Assembly: GCA_963758335.1 (NCBI GenBank) | Contig: CAVWVF010000006.1 | Location: forward strand, 372,001-436,000 | Direction of reading: 5' to 3' | Length of the DNA stretch: 64,000 bases | From: Roseiarcus sp963758335 | Lineage (GTDB): Bacteria; Pseudomonadota; Alphaproteobacteria; Rhizobiales; Beijerinckiaceae | Shown: positions 18,358-27,307 of the stretch, piece by piece | Numbering within the stretch: the first letter of the stretch is position 1 | Layout: every line of letters begins with the position of its first letter | Program-made: the position numbers and the translations under genes | The notes under the pieces: generated by a model | Databases searched by the model: none | Told to the model about the DNA's origin: nothing | The model's input: the letters and a program-made list of their open reading frames with translations, nothing else

Positions 18358-20370
18358 ATGGCGGAGGCGAACGGACAGGCTCCTGCGGAGTGCCGGGACA
18401 AACCCTGGATCTTCCGCACCTACGCCGGACACTCGACTGCTCGTGAATCGAATCGGCTTTACCGTCAGAATCTCGCAAAAGGCCAGACAGGACTGTCGAT
18501 AGCCTTCGATCTGCCCACCCAGACCGGACTCGACAGCGACCACGCCCTGGCGCGCGGCGAGGTCGGCAAGGTCGGCGTCGCGATTTCGCACATCGGCGAC
18601 ATGCGGACCTTGTTCGAGGACATTCCACTCGCCTCGATGAACACTTCGATGACCATCAACGCCACAGCCGCGTGGCTGATGGCGCTCTATATCGCGACGG
18701 CCGACGAGCAGGGTGCTCCCCGCAGTCAGCTCCAGGGCACGACCCAGAACGACATCATCAAGGAATATCTGGCGCGCGGCTCTTACGTGTTTCCGCCGGA
18801 CGCGTCGCTACGCCTCACCAAGGATCTTATTCTCTTCTGTGCGCGCGAGACGCCGAAGTGGAACCCGATGAACGTCTGCTCCTACCATTTGCAAGAGGCG
18901 GGCGCGACGCCGGTTCAGGAGCTGAGCTACGCGCTGGCGACGGCGATCGCCGTGCTCGATCGCGTGCGTGGGTCGGGCGAGGTCGACGAGGCGCGTTTCG
19001 CCGAGGTCGTAGGGCGGATCTCCTTTTTCGTCAACGCAGGCATGCGCTTCGTGACCGAGCTCGCGAAGATGCGGGCGTTCGTCGAGCTTTGGGACGAGAT
19101 CACCCGCGACCGCTTCGGCGTCAAGGATCCGTCCAAGCGACGTTTCCGATATGGGGTGCAGGTCAATTCGCTCGGCCTGACGGAGCAGCAGCCGGAAAAC
19201 AACGCCTATCGAATCCTGATCGAGATGCTGTCGGTCGTGCTCTCGAAGGACGCGCGGGCGCGCGCCATCCAGTTGCCCGCCTGGAACGAGGCGCTTGGAT
19301 TGCCGCGTCCCTTCGATCAGCAGTGGTCGCTTCGTTTGCAGCAAATCATGGCCTACGAGACCGATCTGCTTGAATTCGGCGACATTTTCGACGGCAGCAA
19401 GGAGGTCGCCGCCCTCGTCGGCAAGCTCAAACGCGAAGCGCTGGACGAGATCGCGGAAATCGACGCGATGGGGGGCGCCGTTCAGGCGATCGAGACCGGC
19501 CGACTGAAGGCGAAACTGGTCGAATCCAACACCCGGCGCCTCGAGGCCATCGAGCGCGGCGAACAAGTGGTCGTCGGCGTCAACGCTTTCACGAATTCAG
19601 AGCCCTCGCCCCTGACGGCGGGCGAGAACTCCATCATGGTTCCCTCGGCCGAGGCGGAGGCGGAACAGATTGAAAAGTTGAAAGCCTGGCGGGCGGCGCG
19701 CGACGAGACGCGGGTCAGACGGGCGCTGCAAGGGCTGCGCGCCGCCGCCGCGAGCGGAGCCAACATTATGCCTGCGTCAATCGAAGCGGCCAAGGCCGGC
19801 GTGACCACGGGCGAATGGGGCGCCGCCCTGCGGGCCGAGTTCGGCGAGTTCCGCGCTCCGACCGGCGTATCGCCTAGGGCGCGGCAGGAGGCGGCCGGTC
19901 TCGACGCCTTGCGCGGCGAGGTCGAGCGCGTTTCGCTCAAGCTCGGCCGCCGGGTCCGGCTCCTGATCGGAAAGCCGGGCCTCGACGGACATTCCAACGG
20001 CGCCGAGCAGATCGCGACGCGCGCGACCGATGCGGGGATGGACGTGGTCTATGACGGCATCCGTTTTACTCCGGCGGAAATCGTCGAGCGCGCCAAGTCG
20101 GGCGTCCATTGCATTGGCTTGTCGATTCTGTCGGGCTCGCATGTCGCGTTGACGGAAGAAGTTTTGGCGAACATGCGTGCGGCGGGCCTGGAGCGCGTGC
20201 CCCTCATCGTCGGCGGCATCATCCCGCCCGCCGACGCTGAGCGGTTGCGCGCCGCCGGAGTCGCGGGGGTCTATACGCCCAAGGATTTCGAGATCAACGA
20301 AGTGCTCGGCGCCATTGTGGCCGAAGTCGAGAGACGGCTCGATCGGGACGCGTCTGTGGCGCAACGTTGA
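18358..20370 (+). CDS. ecm: Ethylmalonyl-CoA mutase (B12-dependent)
   Basis: 670 residues. It rearranges (2R)-ethylmalonyl-CoA to methylsuccinyl-CoA in the ethylmalonyl-CoA pathway for glyoxylate regeneration in serine-cycle methylotrophs and other isocitrate-lyase-lacking alphaproteobacteria. The substrate-binding TIM barrel starts DKPWIFRTYAGHSTARESNR and includes AFDLPTQTGLDSDH and NTSMTINATAAWLMALYIA; the C-terminal B12 domain has the cobalamin motif GLDGHSNGAEQIA (DxHxxG) and VPLIVGGIIPP. This closely follows MeaA rather than the longer methylmalonyl-CoA mutase large subunit. The start at 18358 is set by AAAGGAGAG just upstream; earlier in-frame codons belong to the antisense transposase region. 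It stands alone: no other pathway gene is adjacent. Confidence 0.93.
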   Translation: MAEANGQAPAECRDKPWIFRTYAGHSTARESNRLYRQNLAKGQTGLSIAFDLPTQTGLDSDHALARGEVGKVGVAISHIGDMRTLFEDIPLASMNTSMTINATAAWLMALYIATADEQGAPRSQLQGTTQNDIIKEYLARGSYVFPPDASLRLTKDLILFCARETPKWNPMNVCSYHLQEAGATPVQELSYALATAIAVLDRVRGSGEVDEARFAEVVGRISFFVNAGMRFVTELAKMRAFVELWDEITRDRFGVKDPSKRRFRYGVQVNSLGLTEQQPENNAYRILIEMLSVVLSKDARARAIQLPAWNEALGLPRPFDQQWSLRLQQIMAYETDLLEFGDIFDGSKEVAALVGKLKREALDEIAEIDAMGGAVQAIETGRLKAKLVESNTRRLEAIERGEQVVVGVNAFTNSEPSPLTAGENSIMVPSAEAEAEQIEKLKAWRAARDETRVRRALQGLRAAAASGANIMPASIEAAKAGVTTGEWGAALRAEFGEFRAPTGVSPRARQEAAGLDALRGEVERVSLKLGRRVRLLIGKPGLDGHSNGAEQIATRATDAGMDVVYDGIRFTPAEIVERAKSGVHCIGLSILSGSHVALTEEVLANMRAAGLERVPLIVGGIIPPADAERLRAAGVAGVYTPKDFEINEVLGAIVAEVERRLDRDASVAQR

Positions 20371-20412
20371 TCCCTTTCGGGTGGCGTTCCTCAAGCCTGC
20401 GTAGTGGGCCTC

Positions 20413-20500
20413 AGATGCGTGTTGCGAACAGCAGGATCGCCGCGGCGGCGAGAGTGAGCATCGAGGCGACATAGGGAAGCAGGCGTGATCGCGGGGGTTG
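20413..20500 (-). pseudogene. C-terminal membrane segment remnant
   Basis: A short minus frame reads SRLLPYVASMLTLAAAAILL and ends FATRI then stop, a typical last membrane helix. Nothing upstream continues it, so it looks like the end of a deleted membrane protein gene. Weak evidence only. Confidence 0.25.
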
Positions 20501-20531
20501 TTTTCGAGGACACGATTCGCCGCATACACCC

Positions 20532-21236
20532 TTAGCTGCGTTGCTGGAGACGGGACCACGCCCCAACCTCGTACCGGCCAACTATGACGCTTCCGTTGGC
20601 TTCGACTTCTGCACGCATACGCTCATAGAGCGTGACCGGCGCAAGATCAGCGATAGTCGCTACGCCCATCTCTTCCATCACGGGACCCATTGTGACCGCA
20701 AGGTCGGCGATCAAGTCCAGACCGCTGAGACTGTTGGATCCCCCTCCAACCAAGGCCTGTAATCCCACAGTAGGCGCATTCAGACCGGCGCTAAGAAATG
20801 CGGAATGCAAGCTAAGGCCCATTTGGGTGCTGGTGCCCACCTTGCGGAACGTCTTGACGATCCAGTCGCAGCAAAGATCATAGGTCGGGGCCGGCGGGAA
20901 TGATCGCGCGCCCCTCCAATCCGCCTCATGGAAGACAACTGTCCCGCCTGGTCGCAGATGACGCGCAATCCCCCTCAGCATGGCAGCCGGGTCAGTGGAG
21001 AACATCAAGAGATACCGACCCACGACGGCGTCAAATGGTCGGTCGAAGGTCAACATTGTTGGGTCGCCATCGCGAAAGGAGACGTTGCTCAACGAACGTT
21101 CCATTGCGCGTCTCCGAGCAGAGGTTAAGGCGGTTTCCGATCTATCCGTGCCAACAACCTCGCCCGCAGCGCCGACTAACTCGGCGGCGAGAAACGCAAC
21201 GTCACCAGCGCCGCTGCCAATATCCAGTACTCGCAT
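20532..21236 (-). pseudogene. Class I SAM-dependent methyltransferase, 5' end broken
   Basis: MRVLDIGSGAGDVAFLAAEL is the SAM-binding motif I, VVGTDRS the second strand acid, and VVGRYLLMFSTDPAAMLRGI with HLRPGGTVVFHEAD later motifs. Family members normally have about 40 more residues before motif I. Here the sequence upstream still reads QFFRNAGLAAG in frame but is interrupted by TGA just before it, and further upstream the frame is lost. The gene is thus probably inactive or uses a late start that leaves an incomplete fold. Substrate unknown. Confidence 0.65.
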
Positions 21237-21639
21237 TCCAGCTGCGAGCCCTGCGTTTCGAAAGAACTGTCACGCAGCATGCGGATTTCCCGCACTGCGC
21301 TCTCCTGTTTGCTTCGCCTCAAGGATTATGGGCCCTATCCTGCTGGAGCGGCTTTCGGCGCTGGTCGAACCACTCGGTAGCCATTGAACAGCTTCAGAGT
21401 TTGGTACAGCCATCCCCTACTCCACCGCGCCCAGCCGAAGCCCTGTCGGTTCCGGGCTCACACATGGACGTACAATCCCCGGAACTTCCAGGACGTCTCA
21501 GCCTTCGCCTTGACGTCGTTTCGTGGACAGGTTCGCGGAGCCCAAGGTCTCCTCCCGTGTTTCCCGGCAACGGCTCTCATTGGGTGCGCTTAGAGCCCGC
21601 GACGTGTTCCGCCATGGTCACCTCCCGCATCTGTCTGTT
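21237..21639. other. Decayed upstream region of the methyltransferase; no intact gene
   Basis: On the minus strand pieces such as EAKQTGERSAG precede the methyltransferase in the same sense and probably derive from its lost N-terminus. The remainder shows no gene. Confidence 0.4.
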
Positions 21640-21735
21640 TAGAGCGGTATCCGAACGGATTGAATCGGTTGGGGGATTCCCGAATCGGTTAATTTCTGCT
21701 TCGTCATTCACGCTGCGAGAATGGGGGCGGCGGGG

Positions 21736-22098
21736 ATGGGTCTTTCCAACGATCTTCGCGAGCGCGTGGTTGAGGCGGTGGTCTTGGGCGGGTTGTCGCG
21801 CAATCAGGCGGCCGCGCATTTCAAAGTGAGCATAGCGAGCGCAGTGCGCTGGGTGAAGCGGTTCCAAACCACGGGCGAGATTTCGCCGGCGCCTTCTGGC
21901 GGCGACCGACGCTCCGGCCGGATCGAGGCGCATCGCGACTATCTGTTGGGCCTGATCCGGCGCAGCCCGGACATGACGCTGCTCGAGATCCAGGAGCGGC
22001 TGATCGCCAATTGCGGCGAGCGCTTTGCGGTCTCTGTGCTGTGGCGTTTCTTCGACCGTCACGAGATCACCTTTAAAAAAAGGCTCAATTCGCGTTAG
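21736..22098 (+). pseudogene. IS630 transposase, N-terminal part
   Basis: MGLSNDLRERVVEAVVLGGL and NQAAAHFKVSIASAVRWVKR form the helix-turn-helix, followed by the second DNA-binding region (LLEIQERLIANCGERFAVSV). The frame reaches ITFKK at a run of A residues (22075-22081), where the IS1595 element is inserted. The start MGLSN is chosen by comparison with typical family starts; an earlier ATG exists at 21721. Confidence 0.8.
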
Positions 22099-23123
22099 GT
22101 TGACATGGCCATTTGAGCTCCTCCGCCGATGGCGGCATTGAGGCATGTTCGGGGCGTGGGATTGTGCTTGAGGCCGGCGAGGTGGAACCACCTGAGGTAG
22201 CTGTCGAGGTATTTTGTGGCGATGCCGCGATGGGGGCGCAGGAAGGTTTTGAGGCTCTCGTGGCGACTGTTGACGGTCTGGATGTGTAATTCGCCGCGGA
22301 CACGTTCGCCGTTCGACTGGTTGAGCGCTTCATGGCTGACGCCGAGGGCGGCGGCGCAAGGCGGGTAGACGTTATTGCCGTCGGTGACGAGCAAGGCGTC
22401 CTTACCCAGAACGGGCGCCAGCACCGGCTTGATGGTCTGGACGGTCACGGCCGAGAGGACGGCGCTGATGGTGGCGCCGCTCCGGTCGGCGGCCACTAGG
22501 ATCGGCGTCTGTTCGTCCGAAAGGCCGCGCTTGGCTGCCTTTCCGCCCCGCCTGCGAGCCTTGCGCCCGAGGCGACGCTCGCCCTTACGGCTTGATAATA
22601 TGTAGGTTTCATCGACTTCGACGATGCCGCTCAACAGGCGCGTGGGGTTCTTGGCGGCGCGCAGGAAGCGATGTCGCCAGCGGAACGCCGTGCTCACAGC
22701 CACCCCGCACCGCTCGGCCGAGGCGGCCACCGTCTCGCCCTCGCTCAACGACTGACCAAAATCAAGCCAGCGTTCCTTCTTGCGCAATTGGGCCAGCGGC
22801 GTTCCGGTCAGCGCGTTGAAGCTTCTGCGGCAATCCTTGCAGCGGAAACGGCGCAGGCCGTCGGCTTGGCCCCCGCCCACCGACGCCCCGCTGCAGTGCG
22901 GACAGCGACGCGCCTCGCCCAAGCGCTCCTCGATCGCCGCCGCCACCGCCGCTCTGGGCTGCCGGCCGGCCAGCACCGCCTCGAGCTCTTGGCGCTGCTT
23001 CGCCGTCAGACCGTCGATCTCCGCCAGCCACGCTCGAAACATCCCCTGATCCATCGCAAACCCCTGTCAATCCATAATAAATCGTAGCACAAACAGGCGT
23101 GTCAATCAAACGCTAATTGAGCC
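22082..23123 (-). mobile_element. IS1595-family insertion sequence (1042 bp)
   Basis: Terminal inverted repeats of 24 bp: the left begins GGCTCAATTCGCGTTAGG and the right, reverse complemented, GGCTCAATTAGCGTTTGA, with three mismatches over 24. Both ends are flanked by an 8-bp direct repeat. One intact transposase gene occupies the element. Confidence 0.85.
22095..23054 (-). CDS. IS1595-family transposase
   Basis: 319 residues. An N-terminal zinc ribbon (RRCPHCSGASVGGGQADG with FRCKDCRRSFNALTGTPL) is followed by the ISXO2-type DDE core: IVEVDETYI, LLVTDGNNVY and HIQTVNSRHESLKTFLRPHRG, ending KYLDSYLRWFHL. This is the full length expected and is open, so the element may be active. It reads opposite to the interrupted IS630 gene. 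Confidence 0.92.
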   Translation of the reverse strand: MDQGMFRAWLAEIDGLTAKQRQELEAVLAGRQPRAAVAAAIEERLGEARRCPHCSGASVGGGQADGLRRFRCKDCRRSFNALTGTPLAQLRKKERWLDFGQSLSEGETVAASAERCGVAVSTAFRWRHRFLRAAKNPTRLLSGIVEVDETYILSSRKGERRLGRKARRRGGKAAKRGLSDEQTPILVAADRSGATISAVLSAVTVQTIKPVLAPVLGKDALLVTDGNNVYPPCAAALGVSHEALNQSNGERVRGELHIQTVNSRHESLKTFLRPHRGIATKYLDSYLRWFHLAGLKHNPTPRTCLNAAIGGGAQMAMST

Positions 23124-23737
23124 TAAAAAAAACAGCGCATGCCGAGGAACAACAACGCGCGGACGTGCAAAGTCGACGCCGGGAATGGTTCGCGCGGCAG
23201 CTCGATCTCGATCCGACGAAACTCGTTTTCGTTGACGAGACCGGAGCCTCCACCAATCTCGCGCGCAAAGGCGGACGTTGCCGGCGCGGGCGCCGCTTGC
23301 GGGCGGCCATCCCGCACAGTCACTACAAAACGGTGACTTTGGTCGCCGGCCTTCGCCTTCGCGGCCTGACGGCGGCAAAGACTTTCGATGGACCGATCAA
23401 CGCCGCCCTGTTCGAGGATTGGCTGGAGACATGCCTCGTCCCCACGCTCTCGCCCGGCGAGATCGTCGTCATGGACAATCTCCCGGCTCACAAGGGGCCG
23501 CGGGTCGAGCAACTCATCAAGGCGGCGGGCGCGGAGTTGCGATATCTCCCAGCCTACAGTCCTGATATGAACCCCATCGAAAAAGCCTTCTCCAAGCTCA
23601 AAGCCTTCCTGCGCAAAATCGCCGAACGGACCGTCGCGGGCCTCATGCGCGCCCTCGAAACCTGCGCCGAAATCTTCAAGCCCTCGCAATGTACAAATTA
23701 CTTCAAATCCTGTGGTTATGAGCACGATACAGGATGA
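23117..23737 (+). pseudogene. IS630 transposase, C-terminal catalytic part
   Basis: KKTAHAEEQQRADVQSRRRE leads into the DDE core: LVFVDETGASTNLARKGG (Asp), IVVMDNLPAHKGPRVEQLI (Asp) and YLPAYSPDMNPIEKAFSKLK (Glu). Fusing it to the N-terminal part across the A tract would need seven A for one frame, while the joined site has eight. IS630 elements often use frameshifting on such A tracts, so this may be natural rather than a defect. Confidence 0.85.
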
Positions 23738-23751
23738 TCGGATTCCGCCTA

Positions 23752-24366
23752 AATTCGTTTTGTTGGCGAGGAAAATGAGGTCGGAAAATTGGCGACCCCC
23801 GCTCCGCCCTGAGCCGAGATTCTCCAGACGGAAGCCTCGTTTAAGCTGAGACTGTCCCCGCTGACGGCCCGGACGCGTCGCTTTTGACTGCGAGCGCGCT
23901 CCGAAAGGTGTCGGTTCCCGTAGCGAGCAAAATAACGGCGAATTTTCTGTCTTCAAGGCACGGGTCTCCCGCAGTTTTTGATGGAACGCGTGACAACCGA
24001 ACGCATTACCCAGTCGATGCAATGGGCGGCGGCAGCGGTTCCGCGATCAGCGGCAAAATGTCAGCGAACAGGCTTTTGGGATTCGCGGCCTCGGTCATCC
24101 GGAACGCGACATATCGATAGTGGCCCCCGACCTTCGCGCCCAGCCGTGAAAACCATATGATCATTGTTCGGTTCTGTCCGGCTGCTTCGGGTCGATCTGA
24201 TTCGCCACGCCGTCGGCGAACGACCGGTATTTGCGCACAGCGGTCATTGCAGATTGTGACGGACGTCGCGGTTGAGGGGATAGCGGCTATCCCCACGCTT
24301 CTGCGCCTGCTCTGGTAATGAAAATGTGTCGCTTCGGTCCCGCGTCAACTGCGTCGAGATCTGAAC
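23752..24366. other. 615-bp stretch without a supported gene
   Basis: The only candidate is a 52-codon minus frame (24006-24164) reading MIIWFSRLGAKVGGHYRYVA, which I do not recognise. No RNA gene, repeat or IS end beyond the IS630 end was seen. Confidence 0.35.
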
Positions 24367-24738
24367 TCAAGCCACGCGCCGCCCCTCACGCCAGACCGCG
24401 CGCACGACAGGCTCGCCGTCGTGGGTCGCGACGCGCAGAAGATCGGCGCGACGGCCGGCCGCGATCTCGCCCCGATCATCGAGGCCGGCCGCTTCCGCCG
24501 GGGCCTTGCTGACGAGCCGGATGGCCCCGGCAAGTCCGCCGATCGCGGGCGTGTCTGCGAGCCGGAACGCCGCCATCAGGAGCGCCGCCGGCACATAGTC
24601 GGACGACAGAATGTCGAGATGGCCGGCGTTGGCGAGTTCGCGGGCCGCGACATTGCCGGAGTGCGATCCGCCCCTGACGACGTTCGGCGCGCCCATCACC
24701 GTCGCCATGCCGAGCGCGCGCGAGGCCGCCGCCGCTTC
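24367..24738 (-). pseudogene. phnM: phnM C-terminal fragment (phosphonate triphosphate diphosphatase)
   Basis: The frame reads EAAAASRALGMATVMGAPNV, VRGGSHSGNVAARELANAGH and LDILSSDYVPAALLMAAFRL, the metal-dependent hydrolase end of PhnM, which removes pyrophosphate from ribose 1-methylphosphonate 5-triphosphate in the C-P lyase pathway. About the first two thirds of the gene are missing. It is fused directly, out of frame, to a phnI fragment, marking one deletion that joined the two genes. Confidence 0.8.
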
Positions 24739-24739
24739 C

Positions 24740-24970
24740 CTGGAAGTCGACGTAGTGAGGCAGCTTCAGATGCTCGACGAAGCCGGTCGCCTGCACGTTG
24801 TCGCAGTGCGACAGAACGAATTCCTCGTCCTGCGCCGGGCCGTTGCGCTCCTCGGCGAATTCATCGGCGCGCAAGGCGCGGTCGACGAGCGCCATCGCCA
24901 TCGCCTTCCGCTCGCTCTGGCCGAAAGCGAGGCCGTAGCCGCGGGTGAAGCGGGGCGGGCCGCCGTCGCG
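24740..24970 (-). pseudogene. phnI: phnI internal fragment (C-P lyase pathway)
   Basis: RGYGLAFGQSERKAMAMALV, DRALRADEFAEERNGPAQDE and EFVLSHCDNVQATGFVEHLK then LPHYVDFQ are the highly conserved later part of PhnI, the nucleosidase subunit that loads methylphosphonate onto ribose triphosphate. Sequence before RDGGPPRFTRG and after DFQ is lost. No other phn gene is present in the window, so phosphonate use through C-P lyase is not supported here. Confidence 0.8.
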
Positions 24971-25321
24971 GCCCGGAAAAAACGAATTCCTCCCGCCAAA
25001 CATTCCTCCAGATTTAGGCGAGGCCCTATCCAAGATAGATCGAACGCTTCGCGAGTCGGATGAATGGTGCGTGGCTGGGTTGGCGGCGTGTGCGATTGCG
25101 GCGAGTCGCGCAAAGCGCAATCGCGCGGGCTGAACGGACTGATGGCGCGGAGGCTGGCGTCGTTGCGGCCGCGCTGCTAGCATACGGGTTCTGGCAGTAG
25201 CTTTGGAATGAACGTCTTTAGTGTGCCGCGTCGCTCGGTTCAGCCCGATGCCTCAGTTCGTGGCTGGAACCCGCTCGGGATGAAGCGGCGCAAACGCCGA
25301 ACCCGACATTAAGCAAGGTGA
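24971..25321. other. Intergenic stretch before the macro/SEFIR gene
   Basis: No gene or repeat recognised. Base composition starts to change toward AT near 25200, marking the edge of a segment of foreign composition. AAGGTG before the ATG at 25322 is the likely ribosome-binding site of the next gene. Confidence 0.35.
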
Positions 25322-25861
25322 ATGGCGATGGTCGCGAGGCTGCAATTAGTACATGGGGACATGTTCGATGGTCCCACTGATCTCATTGTTCTCCCATGCT
25401 CGACAGGGGGCACAGTCACCGAAACGGTCCGAAGGCGTCTCCGATCTTTCGAAATACCAAATCCGCGACGCATGAGGCTCGGTGAAATTGATTTTCAGCA
25501 ATCGACTAGACCTCTCCAGCAATTAGCCAGTTTCTTAGCCTTCGCCGCGTCAGTGCAGGTTTATACTTCAAGTATTGAAGCAATTGAACAAATTGGTCGA
25601 CAATTGGGGACCTTTGCGGCCGAAAACAAGTCTGTCTTGCAAGTTTCTGCGCCGCTTCTTGGAGCAGGTGCTGGCGGACTTCGATCTCACGACGTTGTAG
25701 AACGTCTCACTAAAGGGTTCCTGGAAGCCGCACCCGAACAAGCCACGCTTAAGATTTACATTCTTGATCAAAATGTTTATGCAGAACTTCACACTACCTT
25801 ATCTATTCAATCGAAGAAGGAAATCGTTCAGGACGAGGACGAGGGAGCAAACAGGGTTTAA
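25322..25861 (+). CDS. Macro-domain-like protein (ADP-ribose binding fold)
   Basis: 179 residues. LQLVHGDMFDGPTDLIVLPC resembles the first strand/loop of macro domains and VLQVSAPLLGAGAGGLRSHD the phosphate-binding loop (LGxGxGGL), followed by the final strand LKIYILDQN. The codon use is AT-rich compared with neighbours, a sign of transfer. The TAA at 25859-25861 is followed, in the same frame and without a start codon, by a SEFIR domain. So the two may once have been one macro-SEFIR polypeptide. Macro domains paired with TIR/SEFIR domains are known from bacterial NAD-based defence such as Thoeris type II; a defence role here is inference. Confidence 0.6.
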   Translation: MAMVARLQLVHGDMFDGPTDLIVLPCSTGGTVTETVRRRLRSFEIPNPRRMRLGEIDFQQSTRPLQQLASFLAFAASVQVYTSSIEAIEQIGRQLGTFAAENKSVLQVSAPLLGAGAGGLRSHDVVERLTKGFLEAAPEQATLKIYILDQNVYAELHTTLSIQSKKEIVQDEDEGANRV

Positions 25862-26382
25862 TTTGTTCCAAACCGTGTATTTATTAGTTACACAAGGACG
25901 AGCCAAGAGCGCAATTCTTGGGTTAAAGACTTAGCGGTCTTTCTTCGCGAAAATGGTATTGATGCAAGGCTCGACCAATGGCACCTTATTCCGGGTCAAG
26001 ATGTCGCATAATGGATGTGAACGAAATTGCACTAGCCGATCGTGTGTTGATGATTTGCAACGAAGAGTATGCAATGAGAGCAGACGGACGGCATGGCGGA
26101 TTAGGATGGGAAATTCGTCTGATACAGGGCTACCTTCTACAAGATGGTGCCAATAACCCAAGTAAATTTGTCCCGATTGTTCGTACCGTTGAATGCAAAG
26201 TTGGGCTACCATCATTTCTGCTGGCAACATATTATTTGCACTGCCCCCCCCAAAACCAAAATGAGGCGGAGCTGCGGAATGATTTAATTAAGATGATTTA
26301 TAGAATTCAGGACAAAGCTCCACCGATTGGACGCCCGCCAAGCTTTGTTATTGGGGCACTTGAAGAGAGGTTAGATCGATAG
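25862..26382 (+). pseudogene. SEFIR (TIR-like) domain, broken by nonsense codon and frameshift
   Basis: Directly after the macro gene's stop, in the same frame, comes FVPNRVFISYTRTSQERNSW, VKDLAVFLRENGIDARLDQW and HLIPGQDVA, the start of a SEFIR/TIR fold. It is cut by TAA near 26009 and a one-base loss a few bases on. The next frame continues NEIALADRVLMICNEEYAMR, GGLGWEIRLIQGYLL and NPSKFVPIVRTVECKVGLPS. The order matches bacterial SEFIR proteins, which signal or cleave NAD in immunity. There is no ATG for it alone, which supports a former fusion. AT-rich, run of eight C near 26245. Confidence 0.7.
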
Positions 26383-26583
26383 TCAAACTATAGTGATCGC
26401 AATTTAGGCTTGTCTCTCGCATTTTCAAACTTGCCAATCCGATGATTTTCCGTCCCGTACGCCCCCCTTTCCCCCCCCCGGGCGTCTGCGCCCGCAAATA
26501 CACTTTACTTTTCTCTCGTTTTTTCATACGCTTAGTGTGGGTCTGACGTTTTCCGACCTCCTCTAGCTCAAAGAGGAGCGAAC

Positions 26584-26870
26584 ATGAACGGACTCGAAAT
26601 TCTGCATCTCATTCGGCGCGACCTTCAACGCGCGGTCGTGCGGCGCGAGACGCCACCCATTCCTCGACCGATGGACGTCTCGTCGTGGCTGGCGATAGCC
26701 GTCCTCCAGAAGGCGGTCCGCCGAAGACGCGAATGCCTGGCGCTCAGTGCGGCGGCGACCTTGATGCGGGGCATGCGCCGAGAAGTCTTGGCGGCGGATC
26801 GGGTGCATTGCCCGCAACGCCTCTATCGGTATTAGATGCTGCTGGGAGGCCCAAATCGAGCCGTCCTCCG
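26584..26870 (+). pseudogene. N-terminal fragment of a conserved hypothetical protein, frameshifted
   Basis: ATG at 26584 follows AAAGAGGAGCG. The frame reads MNGLEILHLIRRDLQRAVVR, PMDVSSWLAIAVLQKAVRRR and LALSAAATLMRG; after a frame change near 26775 another frame gives AEKSWRRIGCIA. These parts are collinear with a family of alphaproteobacterial proteins that I recall only as hypothetical. The rest is absent. Confidence 0.4.
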
Positions 26871-26906
26871 CATAAGCGTGTACTACCGGAAAAGGAGAGG
26901 AACGCC

Positions 26907-27262
26907 ATGAAAACTCTTACACGGCCGCATTTGCTATGTTGACGGGCGCTGCAATCGGCGCGTTGGCGGTTCAGGGCCTTCGTGCACAAACCAAGCCGCC
27001 GGTCTACGTTGTCACTGAGATCGAAATCACGAATTTGGACGCTTACCAACAAGAGTACGTCCCTCTTGCGCAGGCTTCAATCAAGGCCGCTGGTGGCCAT
27101 CTCCTCGCCGCAGGGCAAAATATAGTCGTGTTCGAAGGAGCGCCACCGAAAACACGCGTAGCCGTCAACCAGTTTGATAGCATGGAAGCAGCTCAGAATT
27201 GGCGAATTTCGGCACAGTACAAAGAAGCCCGTAAGGTCGGCGATAAGAGCCTCTTGCAAAAT
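26907..27262 (+). pseudogene. DUF1330 protein with N-terminal leader, frameshifted and 3'-truncated
   Basis: ATG at 26907 follows AAAGGAGAGG. MKTLTRPHLL then, after a frame change near 26935, MLTGAAIGALAVQGLRAQTK forms a Tat-like signal region, followed by the DUF1330 core (YVVTEIEITNLDAYQQEYVP, GAPPKTRVAVNQFDSMEAAQ, YKEARKVGDK). The last strand is missing because the sequence changes to insertion-sequence DNA near 27262. DUF1330 proteins are small ferredoxin-fold proteins of unknown role. Confidence 0.65.
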
Positions 27263-27307
27263 TCATCGAACGCGGCGAATTTTCCCTGTGTTCGCGGGGG
27301 CCGGCGC

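Larger units (their letters stand above)
22074..23131. repeat. 8-bp target duplication TAAAAAAA around the IS1595 element
   Basis: TAAAAAAA occurs at 22074-22081 and again at 23124-23131, directly outside the inverted repeats of the inserted element. Eight bp is the usual duplication size of IS1595. The joined site would hold a run of eight A. Confidence 0.7.
21640..23751 (+). mobile_element. IS630-family insertion sequence, interrupted by an IS1595-family element
   Basis: The transposase halves at 21736-22073 and 23132-23737 belong to one IS630-type gene. Near-matching terminal sequences lie outside them: TAGAGCGGTATCCGA at the left (21640 on) and, as reverse complement, TAGGCGGAATCCGA at the right (to 23751). 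Each abuts a TA, the usual IS630 target. End positions are estimates within a few bases. Confidence 0.65.
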
